DNA of 5,965 bases from Fimisoma avicola (GCA_018714945.1 DVMO01000007.1:1-5965), one strand, 5' to 3'; counted from the first letter of the stretch, positions 1 through 5,965 are shown. A program made the numbers and translations. Notes: generated by a model from the letters alone, not told the origin.

Positions 1-12
1 TGGATAACCGGG

Positions 13-50
13 AGCAGGGCCCCTGTATTTGTGCTGCTGTTTTTTATTTT
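13..50 (+). terminator. Weak candidate terminator for a plus-strand gene left of the window
   Basis: AGCAG at 13-17 can pair with CTGCT at 34-38, followed by GTTTTTTATTTT. The stem is only 5 bp and the loop is long (16 nt). It would make sense only if a convergent plus-strand gene ends at or before this point, which cannot be seen here. Confidence 0.2.
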
Positions 51-83
51 AGAGTTGAAAATCGAAAGCATTTCATAATCTAC

Positions 84-105
84 AAAAGAAAGGAGCTATC
101 GCTCC
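84..105 (-). terminator. Probable intrinsic terminator of the operon
   Basis: On the minus strand, GGAGC-GATA-GCTCC forms a 5-bp GC-rich stem with a four-base loop, directly followed by TTTCTTTT. It lies about 55 nt after the stop of the acetyltransferase gene, as expected for the end of the transcript. The stem is short, so efficiency is uncertain. Confidence 0.55.
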
Positions 106-158
106 GGCCAACCTGATCGGTCAACTGTGCGACAGCCCCATTAGTTTTTTTATGAAGC

Positions 159-830
159 TCACACCCTCTCATAGGCTATCCTCGGAGAGCCGTCCCGGCA
201 ATATATCATGCCGGTCCTCTGAAAGCCGTTTTTTTCTATCAGATGGCGCATGACCGCATTGTCCTCGTGGGTGTCTATCCTTATATGAGGCGTCTGGGCC
301 AGTGAAAATCTAAGCGCTGCTTCAAACACGCCGTTGACCCTCCCGTCTGCGGCTACCCGGTGAATGGCGCTGTATTCCTCATCAGAGAGCCAGGCTCCGT
401 CCTCGATGATGTCATATGTAGGGTCCCTGCCCGGTATAAGGGCGAACACTCCGTGGATATGGCCGTCTGCGGATTCGGCACCGGTCTCGCCTGTGCCGCC
501 TGCCGAAGTGCCGACGCCGCCGACCACCACATACATGTGACCCTTTACAGCTATGTCATCGATGACGACCTCTTCCGGCGGGTAGTTGTCTCCCCACTGG
601 GTGGGATTTCCGGTCTGCTTCATAAACTTGCGGGCATGGTCAAATATCTCCATTATCTGCGGCAGGTCGTCTATGACGGCTTTTCTCACAGAAAGCCGGC
701 CGGTCTGTGCCGGCTGCAGTCCCTCCGACGGATGGCCGGTCTGTGCCGGCCGCTGATCCTCTGACAGATGACCGGGCTGGGCCGTTTTCTGCGCTCCGGA
801 CAGATGGCCGGTTACTCCGGGGCCGGTCAT
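159..830 (-). CDS. GNAT-family N-acetyltransferase with N-terminal 12-residue repeats
   Basis: The 223-residue product is a predicted cytosolic acetyl-CoA-dependent acetyltransferase of unknown substrate. Residues 48-223 match a small clostridial GNAT subfamily that I recognise by its order of motifs: VRKAVIDDLPQIMEIFDHAR, KFMKQTGNPTQWG, PTYDIIEDGAWL (128-137), IHRVAADGRVNGV (146-168), HIRIDTHEDNAVM (172-184) and NGFQRTGMIY (191-200). Residues 8-47 are three full copies and one partial copy of a 12-residue repeat starting GHLS. This is not part of the fold and has no signal-peptide character. A Gly-rich loop (104-123) widens a strand connection. In the acetyl-CoA loop, RVNGVF has Phe where the general GNAT motif has Gly or Ala. 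The start is the only upstream Met and overlaps the pyrG stop as ATGA; a GTG at Val48 lacks a ribosome binding site. It is last in the operon, and its substrate cannot be inferred from context. Confidence 0.85.
   Translation of the reverse strand: MTGPGVTGHLSGAQKTAQPGHLSEDQRPAQTGHPSEGLQPAQTGRLSVRKAVIDDLPQIMEIFDHARKFMKQTGNPTQWGDNYPPEEVVIDDIAVKGHMYVVVGGVGTSAGGTGETGAESADGHIHGVFALIPGRDPTYDIIEDGAWLSDEEYSAIHRVAADGRVNGVFEAALRFSLAQTPHIRIDTHEDNAVMRHLIEKNGFQRTGMIYCRDGSPRIAYERV
692..826 (-). repeat. 36-bp in-frame tandem repeat, three full units plus one partial
   Basis: Units begin at about 695, 731, 767 and 803 on the plus strand, a fixed period of 36 bp. Units at 695 and 731 match at about 28 of 36 positions and share the 16-nt core GCCGGTCTGTGCCGGC (699-714 and 735-750). 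Units at 731 and 767 match at about 24 of 36. The encoded repeats are GHLSGAQKTAQP, GHLSEDQRPAQT and GHPSEGLQPAQT, followed by GRLS leading into the GNAT domain. The core is itself an inverted repeat (GCCGG/CCGGC around 6 nt), so each unit can form a small hairpin. Confidence 0.85.
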
Positions 831-970
831 CTTGCAGTCTCCCTGGCAATCGCTCCGGCTATTGTTCCGGCAGGCTCTGCATTCTTGTCTATGCTGCCCG
901 CTTCCGTATCCTCAGTCTTGCCGGCGGCCTTCTTATCCGCTCCGCCGCCAACTCCTGCGGCGCTGCGGCC
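827..970 (-). other. Low-complexity Ala/Gly-rich tail of CTP synthase
   Basis: This stretch encodes PyrG residues about 530-576, beyond the point where the amidotransferase domain normally ends. It contains GVGGGADKKAAGKTEDTEAG and later a GTIAGAIA near-duplication. The frame stays open and in phase with the core. It could be a disordered tail or the product of local slippage. No membrane segment or known motif is apparent. Confidence 0.7.
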
Positions 971-2557
971 CAAGGCTGCTCCAATAAATCCCTTGAACAG
1001 CGGGTGCGGCCTGTTTGGCCTGCTCTTAAACTCAGGATGGAACTGAACTCCCACATAAAACGGTCTGTCAGTCAGCTCAACGGTTTCCACCAGCCTGCCG
1101 TCAGGGGAAGTTCCGCTGATGGTCATGCCTTTCTCCTCAAGGAGCGCACGATAATCATTGTTAAACTCATAGCGGTGACGATGGCGTTCGCTTATGGAAG
1201 AAGCACCGTAGCACCTTTCCATGGTGGTACCTTTTGCTATCTCGCATGGATAGGCTCCCAGCCTGAGGGTGCCGCCCTTGTCTATGTCCTCGCTCTGGCC
1301 CGGCATAAAATCTATTACCTTGTGACGGCACTGCTCGTCGAATTCACCTGAATCGGCGTCTGTGATACCGGCTGCGTTGCGGGCGTATTCTATTACAGCT
1401 ATCTGCATGCCCAGGCAAATGCCAAAGTACGGCAGTTTATTCTCTCTGGCATATCTGGCGGCCTGTATCATACCTTCGATACCTCTCTGGCCGAAACCGC
1501 CGGGAACCAGGATACCGTCAAGGTCTGCAAGCTTTTCTCCGGCATTTTCTGTAGTGATCTCCTCCGAATCTATCCAGTGGATCCTGACCCTGGTATCGTG
1601 GAAATATCCGGCATGGCGCAGGGCCTCGGCCACCGAAAGATAGGCGTCGTGGAGTCCCACATACTTGCCCACCAGTCCGATGTCCACACAGCGGGTGCGC
1701 GAGCGGATCTTTTCCACCATCTGCATCCACTCGGTCAGGTCAGGTTCCCCGGCCTCAATGCCCAGCTCTCTGCATACCACTGCGGAAAAATTGGCTTTTT
1801 CCAGCATGAGGGGCGCTTCGTAGAGATTGGGCAGGGTCAGATTTTCGATGACGCAGTCAGGCTTTACATTGCAGAACATGGAGATCTTCTCGAATATGGG
1901 CTGATTCAGCGGTATGTCGCACCGGAGCACGATGATATCAGGGGATATGCCCATGCCCTGGAGTTCTTTGACCGAATGCTGTGTCGGTTTTGTCTTGTGT
2001 TCTTCGGAGCCTTTCAGGAACGGCACCAGAGTCACATGGATGAACAGGCTGTTTTCCCGGCCGACTTCCAGTGATATCTGCCTTATGGCCTCGATGAAAG
2101 GCTGGGATTCGATGTCTCCGATGGTGCCTCCGATCTCGGTTATGACCACATCAGCATCGGTCTTTTTGCCTACATTATATATGAACGCCTTGATCTCGTT
2201 GGTGATATGAGGTATCACCTGGACTGTGGAACCCAGATACTCGCCTCTGCGCTCTTTGTTGAGCACATTCCAGTAGACCTTTCCGGTGGTCAGGTTGGAA
2301 TATTTATTGAGATTTTCATCTATGAACCTTTCGTAATGGCCCAGATCCAGGTCGGTCTCGGCTCCGTCCTCGGTGACGAAAACTTCTCCATGCTGGTAAG
2401 GGCTCATGGTCCCCGGATCTACATTGATATAAGGGTCCAGTTTCTGGGCCGCTACTCTTAGACCTCTGGCTTTGAGCAGACGGCCCAAAGATGCCGCCGT
2501 TATGCCCTTTCCAAGGCCTGATACTACACCGCCTGTAACGAATATATACTTTGCCAT
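827..2557 (-). CDS. pyrG: CTP synthase (glutamine-hydrolysing) with extended C-terminal tail
   Basis: The enzyme aminates UTP to CTP using ATP and ammonia from glutamine; the family is activated by GTP and inhibited by CTP. Counted from the ATG at 2557, the product is 576 residues, against about 535-545 usually. The synthetase domain occupies about 1-270, with the P-loop GGVVSGLGKG (9-18), DPGTMSPYQHGEVFVTEDGAETDLD and KTKPTQHSVKELQ (UTP/CTP-binding region). The class I glutamine amidotransferase domain follows, with GICLG (nucleophile Cys381) and FHPEF (His517, Glu519). Normal homology ends near FKGFIGAAL (529). About 47 further residues are rich in Ala, Gly, Lys and Glu, and I recognise no domain in them. 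A longer form starting at the ATG at 2578 is possible but unlikely. It lies 13 nt after purB and overlaps the acetyltransferase gene by ATGA. Confidence 0.96.
   Translation of the reverse strand: MAKYIFVTGGVVSGLGKGITAASLGRLLKARGLRVAAQKLDPYINVDPGTMSPYQHGEVFVTEDGAETDLDLGHYERFIDENLNKYSNLTTGKVYWNVLNKERRGEYLGSTVQVIPHITNEIKAFIYNVGKKTDADVVITEIGGTIGDIESQPFIEAIRQISLEVGRENSLFIHVTLVPFLKGSEEHKTKPTQHSVKELQGMGISPDIIVLRCDIPLNQPIFEKISMFCNVKPDCVIENLTLPNLYEAPLMLEKANFSAVVCRELGIEAGEPDLTEWMQMVEKIRSRTRCVDIGLVGKYVGLHDAYLSVAEALRHAGYFHDTRVRIHWIDSEEITTENAGEKLADLDGILVPGGFGQRGIEGMIQAARYARENKLPYFGICLGMQIAVIEYARNAAGITDADSGEFDEQCRHKVIDFMPGQSEDIDKGGTLRLGAYPCEIAKGTTMERCYGASSISERHRHRYEFNNDYRALLEEKGMTISGTSPDGRLVETVELTDRPFYVGVQFHPEFKSRPNRPHPLFKGFIGAALGRSAAGVGGGADKKAAGKTEDTEAGSIDKNAEPAGTIAGAIARETAR
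839..843 (-). promoter_or_regulatory. Possible ribosome binding site of the acetyltransferase gene
   Basis: GGGAG on the minus strand lies 8 nt before the ATG at 830, inside the last codons of pyrG. It is of moderate strength. Together with the ATGA overlap it supports this ATG as the start and suggests translational coupling to pyrG. Confidence 0.5.
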
Positions 2558-2564
2558 AGGTCTT

Positions 2565-2570
2565 CCTCCT
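2565..2570 (-). promoter_or_regulatory. Strong ribosome binding site that fixes the pyrG start
   Basis: A perfect AGGAGG lies on the minus strand directly after the purB TAA, 7 nt before the ATG at 2557. It decides between two in-frame Met codons. The upstream one (2578) overlaps the end of purB and would place this site inside the coding sequence. The downstream one gives the family-typical N-terminus MAKYIFVTGG. Confidence 0.85.
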
Positions 2571-3986
2571 TTATACATCTATTTCGGCGGAACCGGCTTC
2601 TGCCCCGGAGATCAGCGGACTTATCTTTTTTATATAGGCTTCTACCTGCTGAGGACAGCGGCCTATATATTGGGCCGGATCCAGTATGGCTTCCATATCT
2701 GCCTCGGTGAGGGCGAAATCTTTTTCCGCCGCCAGCCGGCTGAGCAGGTCGCACTCTTCCCCTTCTTTCATCCGGGCGGTGGCTTCCATGGAGCACCGGC
2801 GTATGATCTCGTGGAGCTGCTGTCTGTCTCCGCCTCTCTTGACCGCTTCCATCATCAGGTTTTCTGTGGCGATGAAAGGCAGGTATTCTTTTACGGTCTT
2901 TTCCACGATCTTCTCGTTGACATGAAGGCCGTCGGTTATGTTCTGAGCCAGTCTCAGGATGGCGTCGGCGCAGAGGAATCCTTCAGGCATGGATATGCGG
3001 CGGTTGGCCGAATCGTCCAAAGTTCTTTCCAGCCACTGGGTCGAAGCGGTCATCGGAGCGTTCATGGCGTCTGCCATCAGATAGCGGGCCAGGGAGCATA
3101 TCCGCTCACTCCTCATGGGGTTTCTCTTATATGCCATGGCCGACGAACCGATCTGGTTTTTCTCGAAAGGCTCTTCCACCTGTCTGTCGTGCTGCAGTAG
3201 CCTTATGTCTCCGGCCATACGGTAACAGCTCTGGGCGATGGATGAAAGGCAGTTCAATATCCTGCTGTCAACCTTTCTCGGATAGGTCTGTCCGCATACA
3301 TCGAAGCAGCCGTCAAATCCAAAGTCGGCGGCTATCATCCTGTTCATCTGGTCTATCCTGGCTTCGTCTCCTTCAAATAGGTCCATGAAGCTGGCCTCGG
3401 TGCCGGTTGTCCCGCGGCAGCCGAGGAATTTCAATGTGGAAAGTACATAGTCGATTTCCGATACATCGGATACCAGATCCTGCATCCACAGGGTTGCTCT
3501 CTTTCCCACGGTCACCAGCTGGGCCGGCTGATAATGGGTATATCCTAAGGTCGGCAGCGCCTTGTACCGGTCGGCAAATCCCGCCAGATTGGCGATCACC
3601 TTGATGAGTTCCCCTCTTATATATTGCAGGGCATCTCTGTAGATGACCATGTCGGCATTGTCGGTAACGTAGCAGCTGGTAGCTCCCAGGTGGATCACGC
3701 CTGCCGCCGACGGGGCGGCCTGGCCGTAAGCGTAGACATGGGCCATCACATCGTGACGGACTTCTTTTTCTCTTTTGCTCACGCAGTCGTAATCTATGTC
3801 TTCTATGTGATCTTCAAGTTCTGTCACCTGCTGCTGCGTTATGGGCAGGCCCAGCTTCATTTCAGCCTTTGCCAGGGACACCCACAGCCTGCGCCATGTC
3901 TGGTATCGGGTGTCAGGTGAAAAGAGTTCCAGCATGTATTTGGAAGCATACCTTGAAGCTAATGGTGATTCGTATTGGTTTTTCAT
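2571..3986 (-). CDS. purB: Adenylosuccinate lyase, animal ADSL-like clade
   Basis: This lyase of the fumarase/aspartase superfamily eliminates fumarate from SAICAR (giving AICAR) and from adenylosuccinate (giving AMP). It therefore acts downstream of both purC and purA, which lie just before it. The protein is 471 residues, longer than the B. subtilis type (about 430). HLGATSCYVTDN (99-110) and GYTHYQPAQ (148-156, with His151) are substrate-site regions. GSSAMAYKRNP (280-290) is the superfamily signature with the catalytic flexible-loop serine. WLERTLDDSANRR (about 328-340) and FIATENLMMEAV (about 371-382) follow closely the human ADSL sequence as I remember it. The ending SAEIDV resembles the C-terminal AEINV of clostridial homologues. 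No frameshift or missing catalytic residue is seen. The pyrG ribosome binding site begins directly after its TAA stop. Confidence 0.96.
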   Translation of the reverse strand: MKNQYESPLASRYASKYMLELFSPDTRYQTWRRLWVSLAKAEMKLGLPITQQQVTELEDHIEDIDYDCVSKREKEVRHDVMAHVYAYGQAAPSAAGVIHLGATSCYVTDNADMVIYRDALQYIRGELIKVIANLAGFADRYKALPTLGYTHYQPAQLVTVGKRATLWMQDLVSDVSEIDYVLSTLKFLGCRGTTGTEASFMDLFEGDEARIDQMNRMIAADFGFDGCFDVCGQTYPRKVDSRILNCLSSIAQSCYRMAGDIRLLQHDRQVEEPFEKNQIGSSAMAYKRNPMRSERICSLARYLMADAMNAPMTASTQWLERTLDDSANRRISMPEGFLCADAILRLAQNITDGLHVNEKIVEKTVKEYLPFIATENLMMEAVKRGGDRQQLHEIIRRCSMEATARMKEGEECDLLSRLAAEKDFALTEADMEAILDPAQYIGRCPQQVEAYIKKISPLISGAEAGSAEIDV

Positions 3987-3993
3987 CAGTCGT

Positions 3994-3997
3994 TCCT
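3994..3997 (-). promoter_or_regulatory. Ribosome binding site of purB overlapping the purA stop codon
   Basis: The minus-strand sequence around the purA stop reads AGTAGGAA. The AGGA core overlaps the TAG stop of purA and lies 7 nt before the purB ATG. The site is weak, and its overlap with the stop suggests that purB translation depends on ribosomes finishing purA. That coupling is an inference from spacing. Confidence 0.55.
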
Positions 3998-5273
3998 ACT
4001 TTCTTATAACGATGCTGTCTCTTTCCGGGCCTACGGATACATAGGTTATAGGACAGCCGATGGCTTTTTCGATAAATGTTACATATTCTCTGGCTTCAGC
4101 CGGCAGGTCGTCCCAGGTCCGTACCCCGGAAATATCGCATTTCCAGCCGTCCATGTACTCGATGACCGGCTCGGCTTCGTCCAGCAGGGTCGGGAACGGA
4201 AAGTCGTCTGTTTCCTGCCCGTTGACAGAATATCTGACGCATACAGGGATCTTGTCCAGATAGCTGAGCACATCCAGCTTGGTCAGGGCTATCTCGGTAG
4301 CGTCCTGCACCTGCACTCCGTAGCGGGTGGCAACTATGTCCAGCGGTGCAACACGGCGCGGACGGCCGGTCTTGGCGCCGTACTCGCCCCCCGCCTGTCT
4401 CAGAGCTTCGGCCTCATCTCCTGACATTTCTCCCACGAACGGGCCTTCTCCCACACAGGTGGAATAAGCTTTTACCACACCTACCACATTCTCGATCTTA
4501 ACTGACGGCAGGCCACATCCGATAGGAGCATAAGCTGCGATGGTGTTGGAAGATGTGGTGTAAGGATAAATGCCGTAGTCCAGATCTCTGAGAGCTCCCA
4601 GCTGAGCTTCAAAGAGCAGGTTTTTGTTTTCTTTCTGAGCCTGTTTCAGGAACGCCCCCGTATCGCATATATATGGCGTTATCTTTTCGCAGAAATCGTG
4701 GTACCACTGATCCAGTTTTTCCATATTGTAGGCTTCTGCACCGTAGACCCTGGCCAGTGTAAGGTTTTTCCACTCCATGATCTCAGAAAGCCTTTTCCTC
4801 ATGGCTGCTGGATGGAGCAGTTCTCCGGCCAGCACGGTCTTTTTCTGATATTTGTCTGAATAGAAAGGCGCTATGCCCTGTTTGGTGGAACCGTATTTCT
4901 TGTCCCTGAGCCGCTGCTCCTCCAGAGCGTCCAGATCTCTGTGCCATGGCAGCAGTATCGAAGCCCTGTCGCTGATCTTTAAGTTTTCGGGAGTCAGCTC
5001 AATGCCGCCGTCCATCACTTCTTTCATCTCTTTCCAGAGGTTTTCCGGGTCAAGGGCCACTCCGTTCCCCAATATGTTTACTACTCCTTTTCTGAAAATG
5101 CCGGATGGGAGCAGATGAAGGGCAAATTTGCCATTTTCGTTGATGACTGTGTGGCCGGCATTGCCGCCGCCCTGGTAGCGAACTACCACATCGTAATCTT
5201 CGGTGAGCAGGTCGACCATGCGGCCTTTTCCCTCGTCACCCCAGTTGATCCCTACTATTGCACAATTTGACAT
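3996..5273 (-). CDS. purA: Adenylosuccinate synthetase (IMP-aspartate ligase)
   Basis: This enzyme uses GTP to join IMP and aspartate into adenylosuccinate, the first committed step from IMP to AMP. The 425 residues match the usual length. The N-terminal loop WGDEGKG (11-17) carries the catalytic Asp13, and GNAGHT (37-42) carries His41; both sit at the E. coli positions, which supports the chosen start. Further on are TTSSN (239-243), the IMP/Asp-binding loop TGRPRR (302-307), TKLD (331-334) for guanine recognition, and a C-terminal SVGPERDSI. Two blocks differ from the classic family. GIGPAYxDK is replaced by GIAPFYSDK (about 133-141). The FEGAQGTLLD block reads FEAQLGALRD (221-230). I recall the same pattern in other clostridial PurA proteins, so I read it as a lineage variant and not as damage. 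It lies between purC (16 nt) and purB (9 nt), whose product consumes its product. Confidence 0.96.
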   Translation of the reverse strand: MSNCAIVGINWGDEGKGRMVDLLTEDYDVVVRYQGGGNAGHTVINENGKFALHLLPSGIFRKGVVNILGNGVALDPENLWKEMKEVMDGGIELTPENLKISDRASILLPWHRDLDALEEQRLRDKKYGSTKQGIAPFYSDKYQKKTVLAGELLHPAAMRKRLSEIMEWKNLTLARVYGAEAYNMEKLDQWYHDFCEKITPYICDTGAFLKQAQKENKNLLFEAQLGALRDLDYGIYPYTTSSNTIAAYAPIGCGLPSVKIENVVGVVKAYSTCVGEGPFVGEMSGDEAEALRQAGGEYGAKTGRPRRVAPLDIVATRYGVQVQDATEIALTKLDVLSYLDKIPVCVRYSVNGQETDDFPFPTLLDEAEPVIEYMDGWKCDISGVRTWDDLPAEAREYVTFIEKAIGCPITYVSVGPERDSIVIRK

Positions 5274-5281
5274 GATGTTAT

Positions 5282-5288
5282 CCCCCTT
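5282..5288 (-). promoter_or_regulatory. Ribosome binding site of purA
   Basis: On the minus strand the short purC-purA gap contains AAGGGGG, about 8 nt before the purA ATG. It is a purine-rich Shine-Dalgarno-like site and the only candidate in the gap. It supports the ATG at 5273, as does the fact that PurA motifs line up with E. coli residue numbers from that Met. Confidence 0.6.
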
Positions 5289-5289
5289 T

Positions 5290-5965
5290 TTATTGCTGGT
5301 CTATGTGCTGTCTGAGCCTGCCCATGACTTCGGCGTAAGCTTCTTCTACGCCTCCCATGTCCCTGCGGAACCGGTCTTTGTCCAGTTTTTCGCCTGTAGC
5401 TGAATCCCACAGGCGGCATGTGTCAGGGCTGATCTCGTCGGCCAGTACTATGTTTCCGTCTGCTGTTTTTCCGAATTCCAGCTTAAAATCCACCAATGTG
5501 ATGCCGCAGGTAAGCCAGAAATCTTTGAGAAGCTGGTCTATCTTGAATGAATAAGCCTTGATGGTCTCTATCTCGTCTCTGGTGGCCAATTTCAAAGCCA
5601 TGGCGTGATATTCGTTGATGAGCGGATCTCCCAGCTCATCGTTCTTATATGAAAACTCGATGGTCGGCTGGTCGAATACTGCTCCTTCCTCCACTCCGTA
5701 GTGCTTTGAAAAAGAGCCTGCCGCAATGTTGCGGACTATCACTTCCAGAGGCACTATGGAAACTTTTTTTACTATTGTGTCCCTGTCACTTATTTCTTTG
5801 ACAAAGTGGGTAGGTATCCCGTTCTTTTCCAGATACTGCATGAGCAGGTTGCTCATCTTGTTGTTGATCTCCCCTTTTCCGGTGATCGTTCCTTTCTTGA
5901 GACCGTTAAATGCCGTTGCATCGTCTTTGTAGGAGACGATCAGGAGATTTGGGTCATCGGTTTCA
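5290..5965 (-). CDS. purC: SAICAR synthase (phosphoribosylaminoimidazole-succinocarboxamide synthase), 5' end outside window
   Basis: This cytosolic enzyme uses ATP to join CAIR and aspartate into SAICAR in the de novo IMP pathway. The reading frame is open to the window edge, and 224 residues are visible. The first Met inside the frame (codon at 5856) is not the start: upstream codons read ETDDPNLLIVSYKDDATAFNG and on through GEINNK, which is the conserved N-terminal lobe of the family. From the usual family length of about 235-240, I infer that only some 15 residues are missing. Visible motifs, counted from the edge, are the first SAICAR synthetase signature (PLEVIVRNIAAGS, about 71-84), the second signature LVDFKLEFG (about 157-165), and DEISPDTCRLWD directly after it. 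The gene ends TAA, 16 nt before purA, and appears to be an upstream member of the same operon. No disruption is seen. The assignment is very secure. Confidence 0.97.
   Translation of the reverse strand, partial: ETDDPNLLIVSYKDDATAFNGLKKGTITGKGEINNKMSNLLMQYLEKNGIPTHFVKEISDRDTIVKKVSIVPLEVIVRNIAAGSFSKHYGVEEGAVFDQPTIEFSYKNDELGDPLINEYHAMALKLATRDEIETIKAYSFKIDQLLKDFWLTCGITLVDFKLEFGKTADGNIVLADEISPDTCRLWDSATGEKLDKDRFRRDMGGVEEAYAEVMGRLRQHIDQQ

Noticed and set aside
1..78. Plus-strand open frame from the left edge ending at TAA 76-78 (hydrophobic, ...FVLLFFILEL...)
   Set aside because: It is only 25 residues, a second frame is also open from position 3 to about 114, and neither resembles a known protein. 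It could be the tail of a gene but cannot be supported.
92..127. Minus-strand TTGACC-N17-CGATAG resembling a sigma-A promoter
   Set aside because: The -10 element is poor and overlaps the putative terminator hairpin. No gene is seen downstream in the window.
692..826. CRISPR-like array, suggested by the regular 36-bp spacing
   Set aside because: The units are contiguous without unique spacers, diverge from one another, and keep an open reading frame. They are a coding tandem repeat.
707..1351. 214-residue plus-strand open frame opposite the pyrG 3' end and the start of the acetyltransferase gene
   Set aside because: It is antisense to confidently identified pyrG and acetyltransferase coding sequence, its product is low-complexity and Arg/Ser/Ala-rich, and no family is recognisable. 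It is a by-product of GC-rich codons on the other strand.
1577..2074. 165-residue plus-strand open frame opposite pyrG
   Set aside because: It mirrors conserved PyrG codons, including the UTP-binding region. There is no independent evidence of coding.
2472..3200. 242-residue plus-strand open frame opposite purB and the start of pyrG
   Set aside because: It lies across two well-supported genes on the other strand, its product matches no family I know, and I see no ribosome binding site or operon context.
5290..5856. purC read as a complete 188-residue gene starting at the ATG at 5856
   Set aside because: The frame continues upstream to the window edge with conserved SAICAR synthetase sequence (KDDATAFNG, GEINNK), so this Met is internal and the gene is simply cut by the window.

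Overview
The window is a tightly packed, single-strand nucleotide-biosynthesis operon. All genes lie on the minus strand, so transcription enters at the right edge and leaves at the left. In transcript order it carries: purC (SAICAR synthase, 5' end cut off by the window), purA (adenylosuccinate synthetase), purB (adenylosuccinate lyase), pyrG (CTP synthase) and a GNAT-family N-acetyltransferase gene. Gaps are 16 nt, 9 nt and 13 nt, followed by a 4-nt ATGA overlap, so a single transcript is the simplest reading. No promoter is visible, because the operon starts beyond position 5965. A small hairpin with a T-rich tail at 84-105 is the likely end of the transcript.

The organism is most likely a member of the Bacillota, class Clostridia. 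From memory of these families, the PurA belongs to a divergent clostridial form, with altered GIGP and GAQG motifs. The PurB is the animal-ADSL-like type common in Lachnospiraceae-like clostridia, ending in SAEIDV. PurC is also of the usual firmicute type. Shine-Dalgarno sites such as AGGAGG fit a Gram-positive. Base composition looks moderate to high in GC for this class. I cannot place it more precisely from sequence alone.

The genes fit together functionally. PurC attaches aspartate to CAIR to give SAICAR, and PurA attaches aspartate to IMP to give adenylosuccinate. PurB removes fumarate from both products. These three consecutive genes are therefore the complete set for the two aspartate-to-amine transfers of purine synthesis. 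PyrG performs an analogous amination of UTP to CTP with glutamine nitrogen; the enzyme family is activated by GTP. The last gene is a GNAT acetyltransferase of unknown substrate.

The core enzymes look ordinary and intact. The unusual part is the 3' end of the operon, about 460-970. There PyrG has a roughly 47-residue low-complexity C-terminal tail. The acetyltransferase starts with three full copies and one partial copy of a 12-residue (36-bp) tandem repeat, and also has a Gly-rich internal loop. The left 158 bases hold the putative terminator and no gene that I can support. I see no mobile element, CRISPR array, RNA gene or new defence-like system.
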